This document shows, in pieces, positions 6,948 to 14,325 of a stretch of DNA of 14,476 bases. The notes under the pieces were generated by a model. It was not told the origin of the DNA. It did no database searches and was given only the letters and a program-made list of their open reading frames with translations. This stretch comes from Anaerolineales bacterium UBA2029 (GTDB lineage Bacteria > Chloroflexota > Anaerolineae > Aggregatilineales > Aggregatilineaceae), in NCBI GenBank assembly GCA_002332795.1, contig DDBP01000053.1, forward strand, positions 1 through 14,476, written 5' to 3'. A program made the position numbers and the translations under genes. How positions within the stretch are numbered: position 1 is the first letter of the stretch; each line of letters opens with the position of its first letter.

Positions 6948-7006
6948 GTGCGGCCAGGGTACATGCCTCTGAGGAGATCCCCTTGGAGAGGACGCCCTGG
7001 CAGCAC
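6948..7006 (+). promoter_or_regulatory. Leader hairpin 2: extended structured RNA element before hdrC
   Basis: The outer stem is GTGC/GCAC (6948-6951 with 7003-7006), a single G-A mismatch, then GCCAGGG/CCCTGGC (6953-6959 with 6995-7001). After an internal loop, CCTCT/AGAGG (6966-6970 with 6987-6991) continues the stem, and GAGG/CCTT (6971-6974 with 6981-6984) closes an AGATCC loop. The element ends 18 nt before the Shine-Dalgarno sequence. It has no T-run and matches no riboswitch class that I recognise; it may be a protein- or ligand-binding leader or an mRNA stabiliser. Confidence 0.5.
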
Positions 7007-7024
7007 TGGTGGCTTCTTTAAGCT

Positions 7025-7032
7025 AAGGAGGT
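7025..7032 (+). promoter_or_regulatory. Strong Shine-Dalgarno that fixes the TTG start of hdrC
   Basis: AAGGAGGT ends 9 nt before the TTG at 7042. No ATG or GTG in this frame lies at a suitable distance, and the protein read from this TTG begins with residues typical of the HdrC N-terminus, so the start is fixed with good confidence. Confidence 0.8.
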
Positions 7033-7041
7033 AGGCTCCCC

Positions 7042-7614
7042 TTGACAGCACCACAACGTCACAATCCTTTCTTCGATCGGGTGGTGGCTGCTACGCCAGG
7101 TGGAGAACTGCTGAGCAGGTGCCTCCAGTGTGGGTCTTGTGGTGGTTCATGCCCGTCTGGGGCAGATATGGACCACACCCCGCGCGCGCTCTTCGCGATG
7201 ATCAGCGCGGGGCTGGAAGACGAGGTGCTGAGCAGCAACACTCCCTGGTATTGCGTGTCGTGCTATGCGTGCACGACACGCTGCCCACAGAATATCCCGA
7301 TCACGGACATCATGTACACATTGAAGGAAATGGCTATTCGGGCCGGGCGCTACGATCACCCTCATGCGGCCAAATTCTCCGAGACCTTCATCGGGTTCGT
7401 CGAGCAACGAGGGCGTAGCTTTGAAGCGGGCCTGGCCACTCGCTATCACCTGTTCCACCACCCACAACAGGTGATCAAGCTGGGCATCATGGGGGTGGGA
7501 ATGCTGCGCCGTAACCGGCTGCCGCTGCGACCCAAGTCAATTCGCCAGATTGATCAGTTGCAGGCGATCCTGGCTGAGGCCAAAGCGCTGGCTGCCAAGG
7601 AGGTGGAAGCATGA
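7042..7614 (+). CDS. hdrC: Heterodisulfide reductase subunit C (HdrC), two [4Fe-4S] ferredoxin-like subunit
   Basis: A 190-residue soluble iron-sulfur subunit that passes electrons from HdrA to the catalytic HdrB. Two complete [4Fe-4S] motifs are visible: CLQCGSCGGSCPSG (C27, C30, C33, C37) and CVSCYACTTRCPQNI (C71, C74, C77, C81). The typical HdrC segment ITDIMYTLKEMAIRAG follows, and a basic, helical C-terminal part ends the protein. Length is normal for HdrC of the methanogen HdrABC type, and there is no membrane segment as would be expected for an HdrE-type partner. The start is TTG, supported by a strong ribosome-binding site. The stop overlaps the hdrB start by 4 bp (ATGA), so the two subunits are translationally coupled. 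First gene of the operon. Confidence 0.95.
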   Translation: MTAPQRHNPFFDRVVAATPGGELLSRCLQCGSCGGSCPSGADMDHTPRALFAMISAGLEDEVLSSNTPWYCVSCYACTTRCPQNIPITDIMYTLKEMAIRAGRYDHPHAAKFSETFIGFVEQRGRSFEAGLATRYHLFHHPQQVIKLGIMGVGMLRRNRLPLRPKSIRQIDQLQAILAEAKALAAKEVEA

Positions 7615-8564
7615 CTGCTTCTCGCTATCCCTACTATCCGGGGTGCTCATTGCAGCACCGGTCGCACGCTTACCAGCAATCTACCGAGGCCATTGCACGG
7701 TCGCTGGGCTTTGAGCTGGCAGAGATTGACGACTGGAACTGCTGTGGTGCTACAGAGTACTTCTCAGTCAATCGTCTGCCCGCCTACGCGCTGGTAGCGC
7801 GCAATCTGGCGTTGGCTGCGGACCAGGGTGCAGAAGAAATCGTGGTTCCGTGCAGCGCGTGCTTCCTGAACCTGCACAAGACGGACAAGAACATGAAGCT
7901 GTATCCGGAACTTGGCAGCAAGGTCAACAAGGCGCTGGCGGCGGGAAATCTGCACTATGAGCCGGGGACGGTGAAAGTCCGACACTTGCTGGAGATGATC
8001 CTCACCGATATCGGCATTGATCGTCTGAAGGATCGCACCCGTCGCCCGCTCTATGGGCTAAAGCTGGCACCTTACTATGGCTGCCTGGTGGCCCGGCCCG
8101 ACAGTGTGTTCGACAGCACGGAACAACCCACGGCGATGGACAAGATGCTGGAAGCGCTGGGGGCGCAGGTGGTGCCCTTCTCGCTGAAGACGTTCTGCTG
8201 TGGCGGACACATGACGCAGATCAGCGAGGAAACGGCCCTGGACATGATTCACCGCATCGTCAAGTGTGCAGCGGATAGTGGCGCCGACGCTCTCGTGACG
8301 CTGTGCCCCATGTGTCAGCTCAACCTGGACGTGTATCAGGATGCGGCGAATCGCTTCTTTGAGACGAGCTATCAGGTGCCGGTGCTGTTTTTCACCCAGG
8401 TGATCGGTGTGGCGCTGGGCCTGTCGCCAAAGGAGCTGGGGTTCGGGCAGGAATTCGTTGATGCGCGTGTGCTCCTCGACAAGATTCAGGATGTCCCGCC
8501 GCCCAGAGCAACTCCGGCGCGTCGTTCCAAGCAGGCGCTGCCCATGCCTGCCATGCCGGAATAG
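7611..8564 (+). CDS. hdrB: Heterodisulfide reductase subunit B (HdrB), noncubane cluster catalytic subunit
   Basis: A 317-residue subunit carrying two CCG domains, each of which in the methanogen enzyme holds part of a pair of noncubane [4Fe-4S] clusters that cleave the disulfide. Domain 1 has C12, C44-C45 (WNCCGATEYFS), C81 and C84 (CSAC). Domain 2 has C158 (GCLVARP), C196-C197 (FCCGGH), C232 and C235 (CPMC). All ten cysteines are present with family spacing, so the disulfide-reducing site looks intact. In methanogens the substrate is CoM-S-S-CoB; a bacterium normally lacks it and the real acceptor is unknown. The C-terminus carries a Pro/Ala/Arg-rich tail of about 25 residues. The hdrA Shine-Dalgarno overlaps this stop codon. 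Confidence 0.95.
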   Translation: MTASRYPYYPGCSLQHRSHAYQQSTEAIARSLGFELAEIDDWNCCGATEYFSVNRLPAYALVARNLALAADQGAEEIVVPCSACFLNLHKTDKNMKLYPELGSKVNKALAAGNLHYEPGTVKVRHLLEMILTDIGIDRLKDRTRRPLYGLKLAPYYGCLVARPDSVFDSTEQPTAMDKMLEALGAQVVPFSLKTFCCGGHMTQISEETALDMIHRIVKCAADSGADALVTLCPMCQLNLDVYQDAANRFFETSYQVPVLFFTQVIGVALGLSPKELGFGQEFVDARVLLDKIQDVPPPRATPARRSKQALPMPAMPE

Positions 8565-8573
8565 GAGGATGCC

Positions 8574-10580
8574 ATGAGCGAACCAAGAGTTGGCGTGTAT
8601 GTGTGTCACTGTGGGCACAACATCGCCGGCACGGTTGACGTGCAGCACGTGGCCGAATGGGCGATGGGTCTGCCCAATGTAGTGATCGCCCGCGACAACA
8701 GGTTCATGTGCGCCAGCACGGGCCAGGAACAGATCGAAGAGGATATCAAACAGTTCGAACTGACGCATGTGGTGGTGGCCTCGTGCTCACCCCATATGCA
8801 CGAGAAGACGTTTCGCAATGCCTGTGCTCGCGCGGGGCTGAATCCTTACCTGTTCGAGATGGCGAATATTCGCGAGCACGCCTCCTGGGTGCACCCGAAC
8901 GACCGGGAAGGGGCGACCAACAAGGCCAAAGCGCTCGTCAGCGCGGCGGTGCATCGCGTGGTGCATCAGCAGCCGCTGGAACCGATGAAAGTGGATATTC
9001 GCCCGGAGACGCTGGTCGTAGGCGGGGGTATTGCGGGCATTCAGGCTGCGCTGGAAATCGCCGATGCAGGGTATCATGTCTACCTGGTCGAGCGCGAGCC
9101 GAGCATCGGTGGTCACATGGCGATGTTCGACAAGACTTTCCCCACGCTCGACTGCGCGGCCTGTATCCTGACGCCCAAGATGTTCGATGCGGGGGGCCAT
9201 CCGAATATCACCTTGCTGACCTATAGCGAGGTGGAGAAGGTAGACGGCTACGTAGGCAACTTCCAGGTGCGGGTGCGCAAGAAGGCGCGCATGGTGGACG
9301 AGAGCCTGTGCACTGGCTGCGGTACGTGCTGGGAGAAGTGCCCCATCAAGGTGGTAGATACTGTCTGGGAAGCGGGCCTGGGCTATCGCAAGGCCATCTA
9401 TCGGCCATTCCCGCAGGCAGTGCCCAAGTATCCGGTCATTGATATCGAAAACTGCACCTACTTCAAGACGGGCAAATGCCGCATGTGCGAGAAGGTCTGC
9501 CCGACCAATGCCATCAACTATGAGATGCAGGACGAGATCATTGACCTGGAAGTGGGCAACGTCATCCTGGCGACCGGCTACAAGCTGTTCGACGCGCGAC
9601 GTATCCCGCAGTATGGATACGGGCGGCTGGAGAATGTCTTCACCAGCCTGGAGTTCGAGCGCCTGACCAACGCCTCTGGCCCTACGGAGGGCAAGATTGT
9701 CTTGCGCGATGGCGAGACTACGCCGCAAAGTGTGGCGATCGTGCACTGCGTCGGCAGTCGTGACCGCAACTACAACACGCACTGTTCGGCGATCTGTTGC
9801 ATGTCGTCGCTGAAGTTCGCGCATCTGGTGATGGAGAAGACGGGGGCCAAAGTCTACAACTTCTACATTGACATGCGCCCCATTCATAAGGGCTACGAAG
9901 AATTCTATCACCGCATCATGGAAGAAGGGGCGACCTTCATCCGCGGCAAGGTGTCGGAGATCACCGATGTGGCACGCTCTCCTGAGGAAGAGGGCAAGCT
10001 CATTGTCGTCTGCGAAGATACGCTTCTGGGCCGACAACGGCGGGTGCCGGTGGACATGGTCATCCTGGCGGCGGGGCTTGAACCGCAAGCGGACGCACAG
10101 GAATTGGCGCACATGTTTGGTGTGGGATGCGGTGAAACCGGCTTCTTCATCGAGCGTCACCCCAAGCTCGACCCTGTCGCCACCATGACGGAGGGTGTGT
10201 TCATCGCTGGCGCGTGCCAGGGTGCCAAGGACATTCCCGATAGCGTGGCGCAGGGGGCCGCGGCTGCCGCGCGGGTGCTGGGTACGATCAATCAGCGTCA
10301 GGTTACCCTCGAACCCATTCGCGCCTCCATTGACGAGGAGCGGTGTTCCGGCTGCCGCATCTGCAACACCATGTGCCCGTACAATGCGATTGATTTCATC
10401 GAAGAGAAGGGCGTGTCGCGCGTGAATCCGGCGCTGTGCAAGGGGTGCGGTACCTGTGTGGCGGCGTGCCCCAGCCAGGTGATCACCGGCGCACACTTCA
10501 CCTTTGAGCAGATCATGGCCGAAATTGACGGCATCATGATCGATGTGCTGTCCGACCGGCCTGTCGTCGAGGCGGTTTGA
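8574..10580 (+). CDS. hdrA: Heterodisulfide reductase subunit A (HdrA), flavin-based electron-bifurcating core
   Basis: A 668-residue FAD and iron-sulfur protein, of typical HdrA length, that bifurcates electrons between ferredoxin and the HdrBC branch. In order there is an N-terminal cysteine-containing domain (CHCG at 11-14, C46, C71), an FAD-binding thioredoxin-reductase-like fold with GGGIAG (150-155) and TLDCAACILTP, and an inserted ferredoxin (C246, C249, C252, C256; C294, C302, C305, C309). The second half of the flavin domain carries HCVGSRD and CSAICCM (C392, C404, C408, C409), a cysteine set I take to match the cluster near the FAD in the solved complex. The C-terminal ferredoxin domain has C591, C594, C597, C601 and C622, C625, C628, C632. 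There is no selenocysteine (in-frame UGA). AGGAGG at 8563-8568 precedes the ATG. Confidence 0.96.
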   Translation: MSEPRVGVYVCHCGHNIAGTVDVQHVAEWAMGLPNVVIARDNRFMCASTGQEQIEEDIKQFELTHVVVASCSPHMHEKTFRNACARAGLNPYLFEMANIREHASWVHPNDREGATNKAKALVSAAVHRVVHQQPLEPMKVDIRPETLVVGGGIAGIQAALEIADAGYHVYLVEREPSIGGHMAMFDKTFPTLDCAACILTPKMFDAGGHPNITLLTYSEVEKVDGYVGNFQVRVRKKARMVDESLCTGCGTCWEKCPIKVVDTVWEAGLGYRKAIYRPFPQAVPKYPVIDIENCTYFKTGKCRMCEKVCPTNAINYEMQDEIIDLEVGNVILATGYKLFDARRIPQYGYGRLENVFTSLEFERLTNASGPTEGKIVLRDGETTPQSVAIVHCVGSRDRNYNTHCSAICCMSSLKFAHLVMEKTGAKVYNFYIDMRPIHKGYEEFYHRIMEEGATFIRGKVSEITDVARSPEEEGKLIVVCEDTLLGRQRRVPVDMVILAAGLEPQADAQELAHMFGVGCGETGFFIERHPKLDPVATMTEGVFIAGACQGAKDIPDSVAQGAAAAARVLGTINQRQVTLEPIRASIDEERCSGCRICNTMCPYNAIDFIEEKGVSRVNPALCKGCGTCVAACPSQVITGAHFTFEQIMAEIDGIMIDVLSDRPVVEAV

Positions 10581-10597
10581 AAGGGGAGCAAGGCGCG

Positions 10598-11065
10598 ATG
10601 AGCGATAATGGAACATTCACGCCTGTGATTGTGGGTTTTCTGTGCAACTGGTGCTCCTACCGCGCAGCCGATCTCGCCGGGACATCGCGGATGGGGTATC
10701 CAGCGACGTTGCGCGATATCCGTATCATGTGCACTGGTCGCCTCGATCCCACCTTTGTCCTGCGTGCCCTGGAGAAGGGCGCGGATGGTGTGCTGATCAT
10801 GGGGTGCCACCCAGGGCAATGCCACTATCAGGAAGGAAACTACAAGGCCATCAGGCGGTTTGCCCTGCTGCGGCGTACCCTGCGGCAACTGGGAATCGAA
10901 GATGAGCGCGTACAGCTTCATTGGGCTTCGGCGGCAGAGGGAGTGCGCTTTGCCGAGACCGTGGCGCGGATGACCGAGCAGATCAAGCAACTGGGTCCGC
11001 TCGACTGGCCGCGCAACTGGCCCAACGAAGACCCCTATGCTGTGGAGGAGGCCGTACATGAGTAA
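10598..11065 (+). CDS. mvhD: MvhD, [2Fe-2S] adapter linking the [NiFe]-hydrogenase to HdrA
   Basis: A 155-residue MvhD/FlpD-family protein that docks on HdrA and passes electrons from MvhG to the bifurcating flavin. Conserved cysteines are C16 and C19 in FLCNWCSY, C45 in IMCTGRLDP, and C70 and C75 in MGCHPGQCHY, enough for the family's [2Fe-2S] cluster. The frame is open back to a TTG at 10577 overlapping the hdrA stop. The ATG at 10598 was chosen because AGGGGAG precedes it and MvhD proteins begin near here. The stop overlaps the mvhG start by 8 bp. Position between hdrA and the hydrogenase small subunit fits its bridging role. It shows no fusion to formate dehydrogenase or other domains. 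Confidence 0.93.
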   Translation: MSDNGTFTPVIVGFLCNWCSYRAADLAGTSRMGYPATLRDIRIMCTGRLDPTFVLRALEKGADGVLIMGCHPGQCHYQEGNYKAIRRFALLRRTLRQLGIEDERVQLHWASAAEGVRFAETVARMTEQIKQLGPLDWPRNWPNEDPYAVEEAVHE

Positions 11066-12068
11066 TCAGAAACCCAAACTGGCACTGTACTGGGCCTCGT
11101 CGTGTGGCGGCTGTGAGATCGCGGTGCTGGGATTGCATGAGAAAATCCTGGACGTAGCCGCCGCGTTCGAGATCGTCTTCTGGCCGTGCGTCATGGACTT
11201 CAAGTACGCTGATGTTGAGGCCATGGAAGACGGCGAAATAGACGTGTGTTTCTTCAACGGGGCGATCCGCAACGACGAAAACGCCCATCTGGCCCATCTG
11301 CTGCGGCAGAAGTCGAAGGTTCTGGTGGCCTTCGGGTCGTGCGCTTACGGCGGCTCTATGCCCGGCCTGGCGAACTTCTACACCCGTGATGATGTGTTGC
11401 GGTGGGTCTACTTCGATTCGCCCTCGACGGACAACCCGGACGGGGTGCTGCCGCAGAAGCGCGTGGACGTTCCGGAAGGGGAACTCCGCTTACCCGGTTT
11501 CTGGGATACCGTGCGTACCCTGGCGCAGGTAGTGCCAGTGGACTACTTCCTGCCGGGGTGTCCGCCGGAAGCATCCTCGATCGAAGCGGCAGTAAATGCC
11601 ATCGTTTCCGGTGAACTACCGCCGCCCGGCTCGGTGATCGGGGTTGACGTAACCGTGTGCGACGAGTGCCCGCGCGAAAAGCACGAGAAGAAGATCAAGC
11701 GCTTCTATCGTCCGCAGGAGATCATCCCCGATCCGAATACGTGCCTGTTGGAACAAGGGCTATTCTGCGCCGGGATCGCCACGCGCGCTGGCTGCGGGGC
11801 GAAGTGTCCGCAGGTGGGCTTTGGCTGCCGGGGGTGCTATGGGCCGAACGAGGGCGTGCTCGATCATGGGGCGCGCATCCTGTCGGGCATTGCGTCGGTT
11901 CTGGACGCCAATACCGAGGAAGAGGTAGAGGCCATCCTCGATACGTTGCCCGATCCCGCGGGATACTTCTACCGCTTCCATCTGCCAGGCTCGCTGCTAC
12001 GGCGGCGAGGGCGTGTCAGTGGCAAGCGCCAACCGGTGGGTGAAGCGGCAGTACACGAACCCGCCTGA
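11058..12068 (+). CDS. mvhG: [NiFe]-hydrogenase small subunit, F420-non-reducing type (MvhG)
   Basis: A 336-residue electron-transferring small subunit of a group 3c-type cytoplasmic [NiFe]-hydrogenase. Proximal [4Fe-4S] ligands are C16 and C19 (SSCGGCE), C95 (GSCAYGG) and C168 (PGCPPE). A C-terminal cysteine-rich half, C201, C204, C229, C237, C246, C250, C257 and C260, supplies two further clusters. No Tat signal is present (it begins MSNQKPKLALYWASSCGG), so the enzyme is cytoplasmic, unlike uptake hydrogenases. The ATG at 11058 is preceded by GGAGGAGG and lies within the end of mvhD; an upstream in-frame start at 11037 has no such site. The basic C-terminal tail (about 315-336) is unremarkable. 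Confidence 0.94.
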   Translation: MSNQKPKLALYWASSCGGCEIAVLGLHEKILDVAAAFEIVFWPCVMDFKYADVEAMEDGEIDVCFFNGAIRNDENAHLAHLLRQKSKVLVAFGSCAYGGSMPGLANFYTRDDVLRWVYFDSPSTDNPDGVLPQKRVDVPEGELRLPGFWDTVRTLAQVVPVDYFLPGCPPEASSIEAAVNAIVSGELPPPGSVIGVDVTVCDECPREKHEKKIKRFYRPQEIIPDPNTCLLEQGLFCAGIATRAGCGAKCPQVGFGCRGCYGPNEGVLDHGARILSGIASVLDANTEEEVEAILDTLPDPAGYFYRFHLPGSLLRRRGRVSGKRQPVGEAAVHEPA

Positions 12069-12082
12069 CCAGGAGGACGATC

Positions 12083-13570
12083 ATGACACGCATTTCCATT
12101 GACCCGATCACCCGTCTCGAAGGACACGGCAAGATCGAAATCTTCCTGGACGAGCAGGGCAATGTAGCCAACTGCTATTTCCAGGTGCCGGAGCTGCGCG
12201 GCTTCGAAATCTTTTGTGTGGGCCGGCCTGTGGAAGAGATGCCGTTTCTGACGAGCCGTATCTGTGGGGTGTGTCCGGAAGCGCACCTGATGGCGGCGGC
12301 CAAGGCGTGCGATGCGGTCTACAAAGTAGAGGTGCCGCCAGCGGGAAAGAAGTTGCGCGAGCTACTCTACATGGCATTCTACGTGACAGACCATACCACG
12401 CATTTCTACGCGCTGGGTGGGCCAGACTTCGTGGTAGGACCGGATGCGCCCGCTGCCGAACGGAACATCCTGGGCGTCATCGCCAAGGTGGGCCTGGAGA
12501 TCGGTGGGCAGGTCATTGATACCCGCAAGCGCAATCACCGTGTGATCGAGATGATCGGCGGGCGGCCTGTGCACCCGGTGGCAGCGATCCCTGGAGGCAT
12601 GAGTCACCCCATCACGGAAGAGCAGCGCCAGGAGATCATCGAGATCGCGCGCAAGAATGTCGAGTTCGGTCAGTTCACGATCAGCCTGTTCCACGATGTC
12701 GTGCTCAAGAATACCGAGTACGTAGAGTTGATCACCAGCCCTGGCTATACACAGCGCACCTACTATATGGGCCTGGTGGACGAGAACAATCACGTCAACT
12801 TCTATGATGGCAAGGTGCGCGTGGTAGACCCGGACGGCGTCGAGCATTGCAAGTATGCACCGCACGAATACCGCGAGTACATCGCCGAACACGTCGAACC
12901 CTGGTCGTATCTGAAGTTCCCTTACCTCAAGAAAGTAGGTTGGAAGGGCTTCGTGGACGGCAAGGACAGCGGGGTATACTGCGCGACGCCGCTCTCGCGT
13001 CTGAATGCAGCCGATGGCATGGCCACCCCTCTGGCACAGGCAGAGTACGAGCGCATGTATGAGACGCTGGGGGGCAAACCCGTTCATCACACCCTGGCGA
13101 CGCATTGGGCACGGGTGATTGAGCTGCAGTATGCCGCTGAGCGCATGCTGGAACTGGCGCAGGACCCGGAGGTTGCCAGCCCGGAGGTGCGCGCGATTCC
13201 CAAAGCAACGCCGTCGGAAGGCGTGGGAATCGTAGAGGCTCCGCGCGGGACGTTGACCCATCACTACATTACGGACGAAAACGGTATCCTGCAGCGGGCG
13301 AATCTGATCGTTGGGACGACGAACAATAACGCCCCTATCTCGATCAGCATCCGCAAAGCAGCCGAAGCGCTGATCAAGAACGGTAACGTCAGCGACGGCA
13401 TTCTCAACAAGATCGAGATGGCTTTCCGGGCCTACGATCCGTGCCTGTCGTGCGCCACGCACAGCTTGCCGGGGCAGATGCCGCTGGAAGTGATTGTGCG
13501 CGACCAGGCGGGCAACGTTGTGCGCCATCTCAGCCAGTATGTGGCGGCCAGGGAACTGACGGAGTTCTGA
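12083..13570 (+). CDS. mvhA: [NiFe]-hydrogenase large subunit, F420-non-reducing type (MvhA)
   Basis: A 495-residue catalytic subunit that oxidises H2 at a Ni-Fe(CN)2CO centre. The four nickel ligands are intact: C61 and C64 in RICGVCPEAH, and C454 and C457 in DPCLSCATH. The RLEGH motif (E14) corresponds to the proton-transfer glutamate. There is no selenocysteine at any ligand position. After H460 a 35-residue C-terminal extension remains, which in this family is cut off after nickel insertion by the dedicated endopeptidase encoded next. The sequence around residues 85-125 and the absence of a signal peptide favour group 3c (MvhA) over the F420-reducing FrhA type, although subgroup assignment by eye is less certain than the hydrogenase call. 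An AGGAGG ribosome-binding site precedes the ATG, 14 bp after mvhG. Confidence 0.95.
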   Translation: MTRISIDPITRLEGHGKIEIFLDEQGNVANCYFQVPELRGFEIFCVGRPVEEMPFLTSRICGVCPEAHLMAAAKACDAVYKVEVPPAGKKLRELLYMAFYVTDHTTHFYALGGPDFVVGPDAPAAERNILGVIAKVGLEIGGQVIDTRKRNHRVIEMIGGRPVHPVAAIPGGMSHPITEEQRQEIIEIARKNVEFGQFTISLFHDVVLKNTEYVELITSPGYTQRTYYMGLVDENNHVNFYDGKVRVVDPDGVEHCKYAPHEYREYIAEHVEPWSYLKFPYLKKVGWKGFVDGKDSGVYCATPLSRLNAADGMATPLAQAEYERMYETLGGKPVHHTLATHWARVIELQYAAERMLELAQDPEVASPEVRAIPKATPSEGVGIVEAPRGTLTHHYITDENGILQRANLIVGTTNNNAPISISIRKAAEALIKNGNVSDGILNKIEMAFRAYDPCLSCATHSLPGQMPLEVIVRDQAGNVVRHLSQYVAARELTEF

Positions 13571-13589
13571 GGGGAGGTTGGAGAACAGA

Positions 13590-14087
13590 GTGCCTGGCAA
13601 GATACTCATCGTCGGACTTGGCAATCCTATTCTGTGTGATGATGGGGTAGGGTGGCTGGTCGCAGAGAGAGTGCGCCGGGCACTGTTTGAACAAATGAAA
13701 GATGGCAGCCCGCCTGCCTCACCCTCAATTGACGTGACTGAGGTGAGTGTGGGCGGGCTGTCGCTTGCCGAGATGCTGATTGGATATGAGCGAGCCATTA
13801 TCGTGGATGCGATCATCACGGGACAGATGGCTCCAGGGAGTGTGTGTCATCTGGATGTCGGAGACCTGCCGGGGACGCTGAATACCGCTTCTGCTCACGA
13901 CACCAATCTGGTCACAGCGCTACAGGCTTTGCGGCGACACGGTGCGGCGCTACCGCCCGACGAGCAGATTGACATCGTGGCGATCGAAGTGAAAGACGTG
14001 TGGACGTTCAGTGAGACATGTACGCCGGAGGTGTCAGGAGCCGTGGACAAAGCGGCGAAGCTTGTCCTGGAACTGATCGAGTTATAG
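13590..14087 (+). CDS. Hydrogenase maturation endopeptidase (HyaD/HycI family)
   Basis: A 165-residue nickel-dependent protease that removes the C-terminal extension of the hydrogenase large subunit. The N-terminal signature is ILIVGLGNPILCDDGVG. The residues likely to match the metal-sensing Glu/Asp, Asp and His of HybD are D18, D73 (IIVDAI) and H103 (SAHDTN). I chose the GTG at 13590 because a TTG at 13578 directly abuts GGGGAGG (13571-13577), leaving no spacing. From 13590 the protein begins MPGKILIVGLGN as family members do. It starts 19 bp after mvhA in the same operon, so its substrate is almost certainly MvhA. No hypA-hypF genes are in the window, so the NiFe(CN)2CO assembly machinery must be encoded elsewhere. 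Confidence 0.93.
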   Translation: MPGKILIVGLGNPILCDDGVGWLVAERVRRALFEQMKDGSPPASPSIDVTEVSVGGLSLAEMLIGYERAIIVDAIITGQMAPGSVCHLDVGDLPGTLNTASAHDTNLVTALQALRRHGAALPPDEQIDIVAIEVKDVWTFSETCTPEVSGAVDKAAKLVLELIEL

Positions 14088-14134
14088 ATAAATTAATGTT
14101 AGAGTGCGAATATTGACAAAAGGCGAAAAGAGCC

Positions 14135-14162
14135 TTGACACGAGGACGAGGGACGCTATAAT
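14135..14162 (+). promoter_or_regulatory. Strong sigma70-type promoter P1, probably of an rRNA operon
   Basis: TTGACA (14135-14140), a 16-bp spacer and TATAAT (14157-14162), a perfect match to both hexamers. The AT-rich stretch at about 14088-14118 upstream could be an UP-like element. A second TTGACA at 14113-14118 has no -10 at a usable distance. No coding frame follows, and a boxA-like element lies downstream, so a stable-RNA promoter is the best reading. Confidence 0.8.
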
Positions 14163-14173
14163 GCTGCCCCGTT

Positions 14174-14197
14174 GCGCAGGGCGAGAACCCTGAGCGC
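14174..14197 (+). other. Hairpin at the 5' end of the P1 transcript
   Basis: GCGCAGGG (14174-14181) pairs with CCCT (14188-14191) and, after a 2-nt bulge, GCGC (14194-14197). It begins within about 5 nt of the expected P1 start, so it would cap the 5' end of the RNA. Confidence 0.5.
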
Positions 14198-14228
14198 AGG
14201 CAGTTTACCAGAAGATCGTGGTGCCCTC

Positions 14229-14257
14229 TTGTCTGAGCGCGCGTTCTATGATACGAT
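14229..14257 (+). promoter_or_regulatory. Candidate second promoter P2 (extended -10)
   Basis: TTGTCT (14229-14234), a 17-bp spacer and TACGAT (14252-14257), with TG at 14249-14250 giving an extended -10. Tandem promoters are common before rRNA operons, and this one lies about 95 bp downstream of P1. Confidence 0.45.
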
Positions 14258-14325
14258 GAAATTGCGCGGCCAAGAAGCGAGGTTGTGTTGTCCGTGTTGG
14301 CAGAGACTCGCTTAAGAGGGCAGGA

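Noticed and set aside
10577..10597. TTG start for mvhD overlapping the hdrA stop
   Set aside because: The extra seven residues encode the ribosome-binding stretch of the ATG at 10598.
8787..10616. Long minus-strand open frame (609 codons) opposite hdrA
   Set aside because: It mirrors an unmistakable hdrA on the other strand, is rich in His/Arg/Asp with no recognisable motif, and results from GC-biased codon use.
12362..13819. Minus-strand open frame (485 codons) opposite mvhA and the protease
   Set aside because: Antisense to two well-supported genes, no domain pattern, and no ribosome-binding site of note.
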